NCBI GenBank assembly: GCA_024336345.1
Contig: JANFOG010000007.1
Coordinates: forward strand, 496,001-560,000
Direction: 5' to 3'
From: Mariannaea sp. PMI_226
Lineage: Eukaryota > Ascomycota > Sordariomycetes > Hypocreales > Nectriaceae
Length of the DNA: 64,000 nucleotides
The notes under the pieces: model-generated
Seen by the model: the letters and a program-made list of their open reading frames with translations, nothing else
Database searches by the model: none
Told to the model about the DNA's origin: nothing
Shown here: positions 44,995 through 58,500 of the stretch, piece after piece
Position numbering within the stretch: the first letter of the stretch is position 1
Layout: each line of letters opens with the position of its first letter
Translations under genes and position numbers: made by a program

Positions 44995-47590
44995 CGACTC
45001 GGTACCACATTAGCACTTCGCCGATGGTCCGGAGTCTTGACTTTTCGGCCTACGTGTGGTCTACGATGCCCGCGCGCAACGACGACGGGTCAGCATCCGT
45101 CCGAAGGAATGGTAATTTCATGTCGGAGAGACGGAATCTAGGCTACATAGCGCTAGGTCAATGGCTAGCGCCAGTGGGACCTCGTGGAGGTTCCTTAAAA
45201 TTCGCTAACAATAAGATAGATGGGAGGAAACAGAATGGGCAGTATATTCGTTCCTCATATGCGCACTGTTGTATAACCTGCTTGCTTTCTCACATTCTTT
45301 CTATCATATTATAAATAGCAACATGCCTCTCGTTGGCTTTAGGAAACTATCCTCCAGCTTGAGATTCCAGCGAAGATGTCAGATACCAACAATTATTAGT
45401 GTCCCACGGTCTGCCTTCCCCCCGGCCCCTAAAGTCATGAGGCATTCGAAAGGAATTATTTGTTAGAAGAAAAAAAATAGTTTAGGCTGGGGTGATTAGA
45501 AAGTCATGTGGAGTCAAGAGTGTCATCCAACGCCCTAAATAATGAAAAGGCGTCGTATGGCACATGTGCATCAGCCAATGAGACTTGCTCTGCCAAGCCT
45601 TATTCGACTTAAGCCCAGAATGCTGCTTCTCACAGTTTTTCCACAGTGGGAGGAAACTGCATTACAAGCATCGATGACAGGGGAACTTCAATGGATTTGC
45701 CAAGCTGCGACAGGTGTTTGGTGGCGATCGTGATGTCGTCACGAACCCCGCACGCCCACTGAATAGGATGCAAGCAAAAGAGATGCCTGCGGAATGAGTA
45801 TCTTTTCGGCTTGAAAATTGTGGCAATAATGGTTCGCGCTCTAGCTTTCCTTCATAATTGTTAGCTTAGCAAGACCAGGCAACGGAAAATCTCCAAATCC
45901 GCTTTGAAGGTCACTTCAATTCCCCAATATCTTTTTCGGGGTAGCACAATGATAACCGCACCTGTTCTAGTGGTGACCCGTTACTTTGGTAACATCGACG
46001 ATATTGGTTAGTACTCTGCCATCTGGCAACTAGTCATGTCTTCTGAATCGTGTTGTGCAACCTTGAGGAGTCGACTCTGGCGGGTTCATTGCAACTCTTG
46101 CCTGGGAACTCCATGCCCTGTTTCCAGCAAAGCATTTACCCTTGCGGGACAACAAGTGTGCGATGCTAGCAAGTATGAGATATCCACGTGCGATTGCAAT
46201 TAACAGTGACGCCGTGTATCTCTACATATTCCATCATCTGATGACTCCGTGAGAACGCCAACCTTCCAATCTTTGCTGCCGGAAAGGCGATGACAAAACC
46301 CATATCCACATCGCTATCACATCTAGCTCCCTTAACATAACTGCCTTATAATCACTTGGTTTTCCTCCTAATAATCAAACGATTATTTGGTTCATAAAGC
46401 TATGGGAGGCGGAGGGAAATTTGCAAGCAACATCTTTCCTCCTTTGAGGTGGCGTGATATGACGGCAAATTAGAATCGAGAAATAAGTTTGATTGGAATG
46501 AACCACGTATTGAATACGAGGGTCTTCGATGAGAAAGAATAAGGATCCAGTGCATTCGGAAATAGGGCTCTTCCATCCCAAGGCCTCATAATTCTTCAGG
46601 AATATTACCCAACTTGTGACGTTGCCGTTTGGAGTCATAGAAGCCTCGTTCGGTATATTCCCCCCTTCCCATTTCAGACAAAGATTTCGAATTTCTTTTG
46701 CTTGTGGAGATGGGCCGTGTGCTCTGACCCAACTGCACGTACAAGCTCCACGTTTTGAACATACAGGACATCTGCCTTTCTTACAGGCTTGGCTGAGGGT
46801 GTTTGGTGGCTTCTTGTGGTCTGACAATTCCAAACCACATCTCAGGAAGGCTACGACGGATATCGGGCCACTTTTTGTATTGACGAACCAAAGGCCAAGA
46901 AAATGAAGAAGCAAACCGAACTTGTAAGTATAAACGGGTATCCCTGACTCATCTTAGCCGCTTGGCAGGTGAGGGAAAGCAATAGTATATGGAGAGCCCC
47001 ATCAGGCAAACCCACGTGACGGTAATAACCCGGTACTCTAATAACATATCGAACTGTTTTGTATTAACTAGTCCTAGAACATCACGTTATGCCTTCCCAT
47101 AGCGTTGTTCAGACCCTTGTTCCACCCTGTTCCCCATACTCCGGCACCACGGCATGGGTTGACATCGAGTAGCCGGCAGAAACGGCAAGCGGGCAAATCA
47201 CATTGAGGCATTCCCTGCGGTTGACAGCTCTCCCGCCCAAACCCTTGGTTTCTCTGGTCCAATACGGGTATGTGGCTGAACTCCCTGGCCAGGATTACTC
47301 AGCCGTGTGTGTGAGGTGAGTAGACGGGAACGTGATCTTCAGGTGACGGTGCGTACGAAAATACAAAATTCTGGAGCAATTTGTCTGGAGAGGCGGAGGG
47401 CGGGGCAACGGGGCAACGGGGACCCCAGACGCAGTTCTCGTCCGGGGCGTAATTCGGAAAGCCCATTTGTCGGGAATAAGGGAAGACTTCAGGCTAAATG
47501 TGGAAGAATACTGCCTTGTTCTAGTGCGTCGCGCGTTCTTCGGCGCTTTTCTCATGCGATATCCATGACCATGCATTCACACAGAGAGAG

Positions 47591-47611
47591 CATCGACCAT
47601 CGACCATCGAC
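47591..47611. repeat. Heptamer tandem repeat CATCGAC x3
   Basis: Three exact consecutive units in non-coding DNA about 490 nt upstream of the MFS start codon. Confidence 0.85.
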
Positions 47612-47956
47612 CGTCAAGCTGGTCCAAACAATTTATTCTGCCTATGCAAGGCAGGTGTAGAGCAATTTCCTTACGTCTCAGTTTCGTTTAGCCTAATAGT
47701 CATGGGCCAAAAATACAGTGCGTGCGGCGAGGGTGTGTTGGAGAAAGCAGCCTGAAGCAGGCTAAGATGGCACGCTGAAATTTTGGCGGAGCCCATTTGT
47801 CGATCATCACGGCTTTGAAGATCGGAAGCCATCGGCAATTTTCTCCAAACAAGAAACGACAGTCCCTTTCTTCGTAGCAGGGACGTGCTGTCATATGATG
47901 GAAGTTAGTGGATTCAGGCTAAAAGACAGATCCTTGGAGACAATTATCCAACTCGA

Positions 47957-47965
47957 TATATATAA
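47957..47965 (+). promoter_or_regulatory. TATA box of the MFS gene
   Basis: TATATATAA, about 145 nt upstream of the ATG at 48102. Suitable spacing for a fungal core promoter; no other support. Confidence 0.45.
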
Positions 47966-48101
47966 CTGGTATATATGAATTCAAGTAACACTCAAAGGTA
48001 GTTGACCAGAAAAAGGTATTGTCCTTTCATATTCGACGCTTGAGAACTCATCAAGCAACGGTATAAGCTTTTTTTTTCGGACAAGTTTTACTTCCATCAA
48101 G

Positions 48102-50374
48102 ATGGGTGGCGCTGTCAACACGGCCGGTGCCTACGATGCCGCCTTGGAGAGGCGACAAGCTCTGATGGGCGCGAGTGGCGCGCGAGCCCTTGTGAAGAAT
48201 TGGAAAGTCTTTCGAATTGCTGCCTTTGCTTGCATCGGTGGTGTTCTGTATGGTTACAATCAGGGAATGTTTTCGGGTATTCTGACAATGCCTTCCTTTG
48301 GAAAGCGTACGAGCTCCCCGTGCCACTGAAACTACTGGTTTCGCTTCTCGTTTCAATGTTCAACTAATCTGATACTGCACAGACATGGGAGACCACATTA
48401 CCAACCAAACAAAGAAGGGTTGGCTTACCTCCATTCTCGAACTTGGTGCTTGGTTCGGAACTCTTGTTTCAGGATTCATTGCCGAGACTTGCTCCAGAAA
48501 ATACGGTATCTTGATTGCGACCAGCGTCTTCATCCTCGGTGTCATTATTCAGGCCACTTCGATCTCGGCGGGCGCTCAGACAATTCTTGCCGGACGATTC
48601 ATCACGTATGTCAATTTTGACTTTGAAAATGTTATTCGCAACTCGGCTAACAAGTTCGGCAGTGGTATGGGAGTTGGAAGTCTCTCCATGATTGTGCCGC
48701 TATACAATTCGGAATGCGCACCACCGTACGTTGAATGGCATTTCTCTTGGGAACTTCAGACAGACATTAGATGACTAACGCAACCTCACAGGGAGGTTCG
48801 AGGAGCTTTGGTGGCTCTGCAGCAACTCGCCATTACTTTCGGCATCATGATTAGTTTCTGGATTGACTAGTGAGTTGACTCCAAACCTACCTCGGGCCTC
48901 TTCAGCTGACTAACATTTCAACAGTGGATGCAACTACATTGGTGGCACGAAACTCGAGACTCAATCCGATGCCGCCTGGCTTGTCCCGATTTGCCTTCAG
49001 GTTGTGCCAGCTTTGATCCTCTTCTTCGGAATGATGTGGATGCCATTCTCCCCTAGATGGCTCATCCACCATGATCGAGAAACCGAAGCTCGAGAGATCC
49101 TGGCTAACCTTCGAGACCTCCCCCCTGACCACGAACTCATCGAGCTCGAGTTCCTCGAAATCAAGGCCCAATCGTTGTTCGAGAAGCGAAGCACTGCTGA
49201 GCGTTTCCCCCATTTGCAAGAGCAGACCGCCTCGAACATCTTCAAATTGCAATTCGTCGCCATTGCTGCGCTCTTCCAGACCAAGGCCATGTTCAGACGA
49301 GTAATTGTTGCCACCGTGACCATGTTCTTCCAGCAATGGAGTGGAATCAACGCTGTACGTAACTCCCCCTTATTTATCCTCCATCTTCCTCAGTCGACTT
49401 GAAAAAAAGAAATGAAGAATAAAACTAATAAGCCCCCTCGCAGGTTCTCTACTATGCCCCTCAGATTTTCAGCCAGCTTGGTCTGAGTGCCAACACCACC
49501 AGTCTTTTGGCGACGGGTGTCGTCGGAATTGCCATGTTCATCGCCACGATTCCCGCTGTTCTGTGGATCGACAGACTTGGTCGCAAGCCAGTGCTCACCG
49601 TCGGTGCCATCGGCATGGCAACATGCCACATCATCATTGCAGTCATTCTGGCCAAGAACATCGACCGCTTCCATGAGGAACCTGCTGCTGGTTGGGCGGC
49701 TGTGTGCATGGTGTGGCTCTTCGTTGTCCACTTTGGATGTAAGTGGAGAGAGCATTTGCGTTCAATTTTCTATCAGTGCAAAGATGAACTAACCTTGTGG
49801 CAGACTCCTGGGGTCCATGTGCCTGGATTGTCGTCGCTGAAATTTGGCCCCTTAGCACCCGACCATATGGTGTGTCTCTCGGTGCCTCGAGTAACTGGAT
49901 GTGAGTAACTCTTATATGGATATTGCTTAGATTGAACCTGAAGCTAATGAATGATTAATAGGAACAACTTCATGTACGTGTTGAAGAGATTTCCTACGAT
50001 GAAAACTGTTACTAACCCTTGAATTAGCGTCGGTCAAGTCACCCCTGATATGCTTACTGGCATCACCTACGGAACTTATATCCTGTTTGGAATTCTCACC
50101 TATGTGGGAGCCCTCTTCGTTTGGTTTGTTGTGCCAGAGACTAAGCGATTGTCGCTTGAGGAGATGGTAAGTCTAGCCGTATTGAACTTCGATTCCGGAT
50201 AGTAGCAACTAATCAACGTCTAACCAGGACATCATTTTCGGTTCCGAGGGAACCGCTCAGGCCGATACCGAGAGAATGGACGAAATCAACCGTGAAATTG
50301 GTCTCAGCACTCTTTTGACCCGCGGAAGCACTGGGGGTGAGCACTTTGAGGAGATTGAGAAGGAAGAGGCGTAA
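48102..50374 (+). CDS. MFS sugar porter (hexose/quinate transporter type)
   Basis: Ten exons: 48102-48306, 48383-48605, 48663-48725, 48792-48869, 48925-49354, 49444-49738, 49804-49900, 49962-49973, 50028-50166, 50228-50374; 562 aa. All nine introns (54-89 nt) begin GT, end AG and keep phase. Exon 8 is only 12 nt. Sugar-porter signatures are in order: GGVLYGYNQGMFSG in helix 1, ETCSRKYG after helix 2, PFSPRWLIHH at the end of helix 6, QQWSGINAVLYYAP in helix 7, DRLGRKPV after helix 8, WGPCAWIVVAEIWP in helix 10, and PETKRLSLEEMD after helix 12. Twelve membrane helices are expected, with both ends cytosolic. It should take up a monosaccharide or related polyol/acid by proton symport. The substrate cannot be read from sequence. 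Confidence 0.93.
49962..49973 (+). other. 12-nt micro-exon of the MFS gene
   Basis: Exon 8 codes Asn-Asn-Phe plus two bases of the next Ile codon. It sits between introns of 61 and 54 nt. Skipping it would remove four residues from the conserved NWMNNFIVGQ motif while keeping the frame. Confidence 0.8.
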
Positions 50375-53300
50375 ACGTATGCAAGCCATACCATATAATA
50401 TGAGAGCTCGGAAATATGTTCCGAGACTCTTTACCGGAAATTGGCCGCATATCGCAGAAGAATGAGATAAAAATTGGAATATGCTATAGCATCTAGGAAC
50501 ATAATTTGAGTTATTCCAAGACATTTGTTCGCGGTTGTGATGCAACAACTTTTGTAATACAAGTTTGAGGTTGAGACACATTCTGTTGCTCACACAGCCT
50601 TGAGTCACTTTCACTTTTTGGTCGGCCATTTCTTGATTAATGTCGTTGGAGAAGCAGGGGGTCAATGATCATTACAGATCTACTCAAACACACGTCAACT
50701 AGACGGAATGCATTGCTGATACTGAAACCATCAGTATCTAACTGAGGTCGATATTCAATGGTGAGATCCAAATGGCTCTGCTTTTTCGAGCGTCGTTGCT
50801 AACTTGGCTAAAAGTCTGAGGATTTTTACATAACTCAGTTTAATCTCTCACAGAGACATTTCAAGGCACAATGTCGACATGGTCCAAAGGATGAGGTTAG
50901 TATTTGTAGTCTCAGTGTCTTTCTTCAGCGCTTCAGTCGCGCGCCCAAAGCTCCGCAAGGCAACATCTCTTCATAGGACCTCCAAGGAAGAAGAGGAATT
51001 TATTTGTAGTTTGATCAAGTATGAATGGAACAAGGCAAGTGAGATTGTATTCAAGTAGGATGAGATTCCAGTTGGAAACAGCGTATCATATCAGATATCA
51101 GGATGAATGTTGGAGGCAGCCAATAGTAGCTAACCATTTGGTATCAATAAGGAAGTTTAAGAATAGAGTACTCTAATAGACTCAGTTCCGTTGGAGAACA
51201 ACGATAAGTCAGAGTATGTGGTTTAAGCATGATAGAGAGCTGGCTCTAAAGTGACCCATCGATAAAGTGAAGCTTACCAGCACAAGGAGAATATTATGAG
51301 GTTGTTAGGGCTCTCTCTCGTAAATGATCGATAAAAATGCAACAAAATATAACAGGTTAATCATCTGTCTTCTTTACCTTGGTAGTTGAATATTACTGGT
51401 CAGACTATCTTTATTTTTTCGAGGTCAAAGTTGCCAAGGAGAATGCCTGTTGCAGTTTCGTCAAGATGGATGATACTCTGATCTAGTCTGACATCAGAGG
51501 TAGCTCCGCGTGGTTTATAGAGCTCAAGATGAATAGGATATTCCTCATGCTTCAACTTGACAATAATATACGAGAGCAGAAGAATAACAACTCAGCCTAG
51601 TGGATATCATCTGTGTGTGGGGTAATAGATTAAGATGCCAGCTTGAACAGACCGGTGACAATACGGCTTCATAAATTTCAGTCCTTTTGCAGGCAATCCC
51701 GTAAACAAGGAAAGCTTGCTTAATAGGGAAGAATTATTCCACCTAAAAACCTTTGGCTTGGGTTATGTTATGGTTTGAAGTTCGTAGCCTATCTCTAAAC
51801 GGGTTTGCTATCAACAATGCCAAGCACGCGCTAGATTTAGACTCGAACACAATACTTCCGATAGGGTCTGTTACCGAGTTGGGTCTATTGGAAATAGTAA
51901 CTCCTCTCAAACTACTCTATTGACCAATAGACTACTGAATGGAGTAGAGTATGTTCGCCTCTGAAGGTTATTGAGTAATTATTTGAAGCACATTGAGGCA
52001 GATCTCGTGCCAGCATTTAGCAGAGAAAAGAGAAAGAAAACAGGTCTTTTTCTGGCAACCTTCGACACTTTCTAGTGCATAGGCTGACAAGGATCAATAC
52101 TCCTTTCAGTAGCCGTCCCGTGCCATTAGTTTGATTATTTACTGAATAATGTGAAACGAATAGCAGGTACAGCATAATCACGGTCATGCCGTACTACTAA
52201 CCCGGTTGTCGGCCCGGCATGTTGCTGGCTGAATTTAGAGGCTACAGAGTCAGAGAACAGCTTTCGGCCCGGCTTTTTCGGCTCCTCAAATTGGAATCCT
52301 TAGCTTCAGAGCTATCTAGGTGGTCGTTTTTGGCTCGTATCGCTTCGTTCATCATAACCCTGTTACCACTAGGACCCTGGAGGAGGATAATGGTTGACCG
52401 TCTTTCTTTATCTTTAGCAAACACCCCGCTCAAAAGATTTTTTCCCCTTCAACAGCGTGGGGAACAAGCAGCCTCCGTGATGCGACAGACACGCTTCTGA
52501 GCTGACAAAAGGGGTACTGTTTGAGTTACGATCGTAGGCCGCGGCTGAAGGTGGGTAAACAAAGACGCAAGATCGGCCGCTATCCGATCAATTTAGCCTC
52601 ACTTCATCACGAGCCCTCAAACCTCAATCTTGAATTAATGGAGATCCATGAGGAGAAAGGAGAAGGCCGCTTTCGCATCGCGGAGACGGGAATTAGGGGA
52701 GATCGTGGGGCGCACTGAAGTACCAAATTGCCAGGACTTGTTTGATACGGTGGAGAGTGAGATCATTTAGGCTGAACCTGGGAGCATCGGCGTTAGTGGG
52801 AACTCACACGATTGGGTTGTAAACGATGATTGACCGGTCCTAGTATATTTTCTTAGAATCCCCTCATCAGCCAGACATAGATGGCCTATAGTACGTAAAG
52901 CATCCAGATCCATTTCAAATCTATTTGAACTACGTTCGTTGTAAGCAAGCTGTTTCCTAAATATCCTGTGTCAACAACTTATACCCAAACTGCATTAGCT
53001 CAAAGAGGCATCGCTTGTAGTAAACCTACCCTGTATCAAGATATTCAATGTATGGATACGCTACAAATGATATGCAACAACACCCGTTAGAAACTGAGTG
53101 TCCCTCCCAATCGTGATTTTATGTTTCTCACTCAAGTTAGGAGTTACAGCAATCCTCTTGAGTCTAGGATAGGATACGTAGATTTAGCTGCAGCCTACAA
53201 AACAGTCAAGGATTAGAAGTGCCAAATTTATTACATCCCCAGCTGTGATCTCAATATGTCAAGTTAAAATAGAGCATTCCCCATCTAGAGAAAAAATCAC

Positions 53301-54814
53301 TATAGATAAGTTACTCTCTCTTCATGGACTGTTATGAGGCAAGAGTCATTGATGTCTCAAGAGCTAAATGGTTTGAGCTGAGTATAATAGTTCCTGTGGC
53401 GAACTGGACTTTACTAATGACTCAATATGTACCCGTTGTTTTGGGACTTTGAAGACGAGCTGATATTTGCATTCCAGTCCCCGAGGAAAAGTAATGCGCC
53501 ACACAACGAGATGGGTCATCGGCAAACCCTCCCTTTTTAGGAATAATATGTGTCTAAACTGCGGCTATGATTGGACGATGAAAGAAGCATCTAGGTTCTT
53601 GTACAATCGTAGAAAGAGATCACTATTTCGTATGACTCGATATCTTTGCTCAACAAGTCCCTGATCAACCTGAGGAGTATCCGGCTATGGACTGGAAGGA
53701 ACTTTTTGTTCTTCATATGAACGGAGGAAAAAAAAAGAAAACCACAGGCCAGGCCCCGTGCTGTTGCATTTGGTCGTAGTCCTCTGTTAGAGGCATAAGG
53801 GCCTGAGTCGACTGAAGTGATGGTGGTGTTTTGTCAAAGGACCGTAGTGCAAAATACGCTAGACGTGGACTAGGATTACCAGTGCATATTCTGCGACCTA
53901 CGGTTACAAGCTTTCAACCAGCTAAGAAATTTATGTCTGCTCTGAATTTATAGCCAACAAATCCTGGGCATTTAGTTACAGTACTATGGGCTAGTTTACC
54001 CCTGGGAAATGGTGAAAAATGTTGCCAGCGCGATTCATAGTCGGACGTTGTGAGTAGTTGAGCTATAGGTCGAGGAGACCTTCCTGTTTGAACAACCCGC
54101 CCCACCCATCGTATCTTACTGCTTTAGCTACCTATCTCGGGTGTTGACGTCGACGAGGTCGCACGATTCGTCTGGATTAACCCTGGGGTAGATTCGGATC
54201 AATAACTACCTCTAAAGAGAAATATGAGCTCAGAAGTAGTATTACATCTATTTAAGAGGCAACTCAGATGTGCTGTCTTCTTCCTCCTCTTGCCGAGCTA
54301 CCATCTGTGTGGGACGGCATTGCTCTCAACTCACGGGGCTACTTCACCGCAAATCGTGGAAGATAAAATAATGCATTACACCTTGAGCAAGTCCCGACGT
54401 CATGAACCATTAAGATCGCAAAATGTATACCACCGCTGTTGCTAGGTATGTAGTCTGCTACCAACTAACTGATACAGGCGAACCTGGGAGGTGGACCTAT
54501 TACCAGTTACCCTGCGACCAAATCTGAGTTTCGCCCGACTCTTATATGCCAGGAAAACAGGCGAACTCTGGTTCATCTAACCTCAATTGCCTGAGGCACC
54601 ACACCTAGCGGAACAACCAATGCTATCGGCTCGTCTACAACCCCCCAGTATATATAGGTAAACCGTAGTCTCGGGGATCGGGCGATGCTAATAATATCTG
54701 CCATTTTCAGTCGTATGGGCAAAATTCAACAAACGTGTTTTTTATATCGCTTCGAAGACTCTTATTGGAAACATGCCTGCCGCCCTGTATACGCCACCAA
54801 GATTCCTCACCACC
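50375..54814. other. 4.4-kb spacer with no supported gene
   Basis: Lies between converging genes (MFS and ARPC4), yet is far longer than a 3' spacer needs to be. Frames are short. Two plus-strand frames at 52219-52718 are basic and lack domains. No transposase motif, terminal repeat or target duplication was found. It may be old, decayed repeat sequence. Confidence 0.5.
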
Positions 54815-55501
54815 TCAATCGAACTACAAAGCCGTTAGCTCCTAGACTGCACCAGTCTTGGTTTGGGACAACTTGCCTGTGTCAAGAATGTCTCGGCGAC
54901 AAATCTCGCCCTCGCATTAAGCTGAACTGGTTGTCAGTCGTTTCATCCAAGCAGTGGTCTACATGGTTGCAGATATCACGGGCACATACGAAAAGCTTCA
55001 TCTCAGAAATCTCCTTATCCACCTCTTCCATAAACTCTATCACGAAATCCACCAATTTGTGCTTAAGGAGCTGTTCAGTGTGGCGATTGGTAATGAGGAA
55101 GGAGATATCGTAGCCCTGGATAGGCTTTCGTCTTAGGACAAAGAATGATTCTGCTCGCTGGCTCAGGAATCGCGAGAACTTGTGCATCAGGATAGCTTCG
55201 GTCTCGTCGGCTTGCTTAACCCTGATGCTGATTCGCACACTATTCACACTCGGCTCGATCAAAACACGCTCTTCATTGTTGCGAGCAATGACTAGGTTGT
55301 TGAGCAGAACCTCTGGCGAGGTCCTGGCCTCGACTTCGGGCACATTGTGTCGTTCGGAGATCTGCGAAGCGAAGTCGCTGAGACAGAGGGAAGCGAGGAG
55401 GGACGCGCGGACGGCGTTTCGGTAGGATCGCAAGTTTGACTAGTCACACTGTTAGGGGGGTAGCTTCCAGCGTGAGTGCTTGCTTGTCTAGACCGTACCA
55501 T
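54815..55501 (-). CDS. ARPC4: Arp2/3 complex subunit 4 (ARPC4, p20)
   Basis: Four minus-strand exons: 55501-55499 (only the ATG), 55439-54990, 54921-54877 and 54823-54815; 168 aa, the same length as human ARPC4. Introns are 59, 68 and 53 nt. The last is a GC-AG intron (GCAAGT..TAG, with CTAAC). Without it the protein would end in unrelated sequence; with it the C-terminus is [14 protein letters not shown], as expected for the family. Conserved blocks include [57 protein letters not shown] and [17 protein letters not shown]4 pairs with ARPC2 at the core of the seven-subunit complex that nucleates branched actin at endocytic patches. It is single-copy and usually essential, so it is a good housekeeping anchor. 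Confidence 0.95.
54824..54876 (-). other. GC-AG intron in ARPC4
   Basis: Donor GCAAGT after the CAG codon, branch-like GCTAAC, acceptor TTTGTAG. The 53-nt length is typical. It is needed to recover the conserved C-terminal Phe-Asp. Confidence 0.8.
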
Positions 55502-58500
55502 GCTTGGATAGATAGATGGAGGAACGCGTGGAGGGGGATATCGGCGGATTCGGAGAGTCGGGCTCTAGGTGACGAGGATGAGCTATGTGGCAGCTGTGGC
55601 AGCTCGGATAGCCTCATCACCGATGCGGGGCGGAATTTTATTGAGCCAGTCCCGGGAGCTTGGAGCGAAGCTCAACAGAAACCATCACGTGATTGATGAC
55701 GAGTTATCTCCACCAGTGAGGGTCGAGCTACATGAGGAAGATGTCCCACTCTTTACGGAGCACTGCTTTTTCGCTCTGGGGAATTAAACCACGGGGACTT
55801 GCTCCCACAAAAGTCTGTGGGCTGTTTGGGAGATCGGTCCAGTGGCTCCCCCCCACTAGGTTGTGAAATACAACAGCTCCCAGCAAGCCATTTATGATGT
55901 AATGGAATCGACGATGTGCCACTTTAGACGCGGGGAAACTTGGCGGGTCGCAGGGCCCATCCTTCGCTCAGTGCCTGAATATTTCATCCAATGCAAGGTG
56001 AGCTCATGCTATTATTCGTACAGAATAGTATTATCTTTAATCTATTGGGAAATTGAGGTGTAGTTAGTTAGTAATGGGCTGTATGTACAGAGGCTTTAGA
56101 CACACGCTCAGACAACCAGACTCCATTACAACGCAATCGTGATAGTGCCATCTCACCATCATGACGGAAGAGAGTAGAAAGGAAATGATACCACTTCATT
56201 CTCATCTCTCAAAATATATTATGAGCAGGGTATTAAGGTAGCGCAAGAATAGTTGTCGTATCTATCACCGCCATTGAAGGATTGTAGAGGCTTGGCTTCC
56301 GGCAAAGTGGCTTACCTCGGGAGTCGATATCGCATTCTAGACCAAGCGAGCCCATTCACGGCAGTCGGCCAAATCCTTTCAGAATTGGCCGGTCATATCA
56401 GGCAGCAGTTATACGTTCAGTCACACTTTGCTAGAATTATTCCACACGCAACATTGGCATCCTGAACCACACCGCGACAATAGTATCTTCTGCAGGCTTG
56501 GGCAAGGATAGTCAGGAGAAGAACAATTGTTCTTCCTCTTCTAGCTAGATTCATAGCATCTTTCCTCTTTGTTGAATCTTTGGAAGATCTGTGTGGTCAC
56601 TCGTTGGTTACACTGAATTCTTGCCAAATTACAATCATCTATATTCTGCTGGCTTTTGAGTTGATATGCTACGGGATGAATGGCGGTTGTCGGGGATGTT
56701 GGGAGAACCTAGCATTGTGACATATGACTTACGAATGAAGAAAAAAGCCAGATCGCTCAGAACACGAAAATTCTCGCATCACAGAAGAGGGAAGCAAAGG
56801 AGGTGTCAAACTTCTACAAATTTATTCTCAATTTTATTCCGAGGGGCTGTTAGGGACCTTCTCAAGGTGCAGGAGACTAACGAATACTTGGCTCCCCTGC
56901 AGGAGACGAGTTCGCGTCTAGCGCGCAACGCCAGACAGACCAGGGAACAAGCCACAGTAGTTGGAAGCAAGTAATTTGGAAGCTAAGGAATAGAAGTTTT
57001 GGCACTTTGGAGAAAAGCAATTACTGATCAAGATGGCGAAGGCATGATAAACTCACTCAATCCAGGGACAAGCATGAAAGGAAAGTTGCATTATGATACT
57101 GTTTAGAAACGCACTTGGAGAATCGAGTTCGGATAAAAGTCCGAAAAAGCCTTGGTCTGTTTGGGAAGTTGAGATGATTATACGAGGCTGATCCATGGTT
57201 CGAGCCTTTTTTGATCTATCCGTTTGTAGGAATATTATCCATGACGCCACCATTGACAAAAAGGAGGGAGAGATAACGCTGAAGGGGACGAAGACGGCAT
57301 CCCGAGCAGCACGGATCGCTCGCCCAAACGTTATCGCTCGGATCATACTGTACCCCAGCACGCACGCACTGCAAAGCATCAAGAAAATCGCCGACGATCT
57401 GATCATCGTTGTGATTTTCAGCCAATGCTGGAACGCACGAGGCGCTTTAGATGGGCAGTTTTTTGTTGGGGGCCGGATGAGGATGCGACCGCTATCTACC
57501 TTGAAATATGGTGCATCACAGAAAAGATATCAAACCGGATCTTCATGGTCCCACATGTTTCTCAACTTCAGACCATTGTCTGGGGATGAAATGGTCCCCA
57601 CGGTGGTCAGCGATTGCCGATGTGATGTCCCCCCTTTTTTTCTCTTTCCTATCGTCCGTCCTCTCGAGGCTACCAAGCACCACTAGATAGCACCGGCTGG
57701 TGGGCATTGGGTTCGCTTAGCAGAATAAGATTCCTTATTGGAAATCGTCTTCGGTTTTATTTGCTATCAACTAAGAAGCCAGCCCAGCTTGGATAACTTT
57801 GTTGAATATTACAACTAACGTCACAAGCCTTCTGGTCCGCAATTGATGGATCCTTGGGTGGAGAAGGGATCGTGAACTGGCGATAGGGATGGAGAAAAGA
57901 TATTGACGGAGTGGGACGGACTCTTTGCTCTGGTATGTGACAAGGATCCGTTATCCGGGGGAGTAGCGCTTAATTGTTTAGCGACCCTTCAGCACCGAAA
58001 AAGGCATCACGTTCTTTTTTTTAGGGGTGTTCAATGAGAGGGCAGGGCAGCCATTAATGCCTGAGCATGCATTTGCGCTGGTGTTGATTTAATTTCGTTG
58101 CCTACGGCACCTGGGCTGGGTTGGGAGAGATAACGCGGACCCGAGTCAACCAAGCCGCATATCTTTTTCCGGATCCAGTTCCGCACAAATGAGCCCAAAG
58201 ATAAAGGGCTCTAGTCCAGTATCTTTCTTGTCTCGGTATAGGTTCATCCTACATGCTACGTAGGAACAAGTAATAATTACCGTGCCAAGCGAGTATTCAT
58301 GCTGATAGTTGGTCCGTTGGCCGTTTCAAAGTCCGTCTCGCTGAGCGCATTTGCTCGCCCATGAGTTGAGATACCTTACGGTCGAACGTCAAGGCTCGGA
58401 GATATGCTCGCGCAGTTCTTACCTCCAGGAATTGAATTTGGTCGTAACACATACCTAGATACCGATCAGTTTGATAACTGTCAATGCCATGGGCTGCTCA

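Larger units (their letters stand above)
44411..48101. other. 3.7-kb divergent intergenic region (ABCG / MFS)
   Basis: No convincing gene. Contains the ABCG promoter with a duplicated TATA block (44648-44675) and an inverted repeat (44695-44708), a small doubtful frame at 44776-44994, a heptamer repeat at 47591-47611, and a TATA box at 47957 for the MFS gene. A longer minus frame at 46375-46914 begins at TTG and has no recognisable domain. Confidence 0.55.

Noticed and set aside
46375..46914. 179-codon minus frame with a CPVC..CTC cysteine group
   Set aside because: Begins at TTG with no ATG near the start, no domain recognised, and no supporting splice sites.
52219..52718. Two adjacent basic plus-strand frames
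   Set aside because: Checked for transposase or reverse-transcriptase motifs and terminal repeats; none found.
54882..54989. ARPC4 tail read straight through the second intron
   Set aside because: The reading gives an unrelated C-terminus. A GTATGT donor and downstream acceptor restore the conserved family end.
57053..57690. Hydrophobic minus frame and overlapping plus frame
   Set aside because: Both strands are open over the same bases, there is no family match or splice pattern, and the two readings cannot both be coding.
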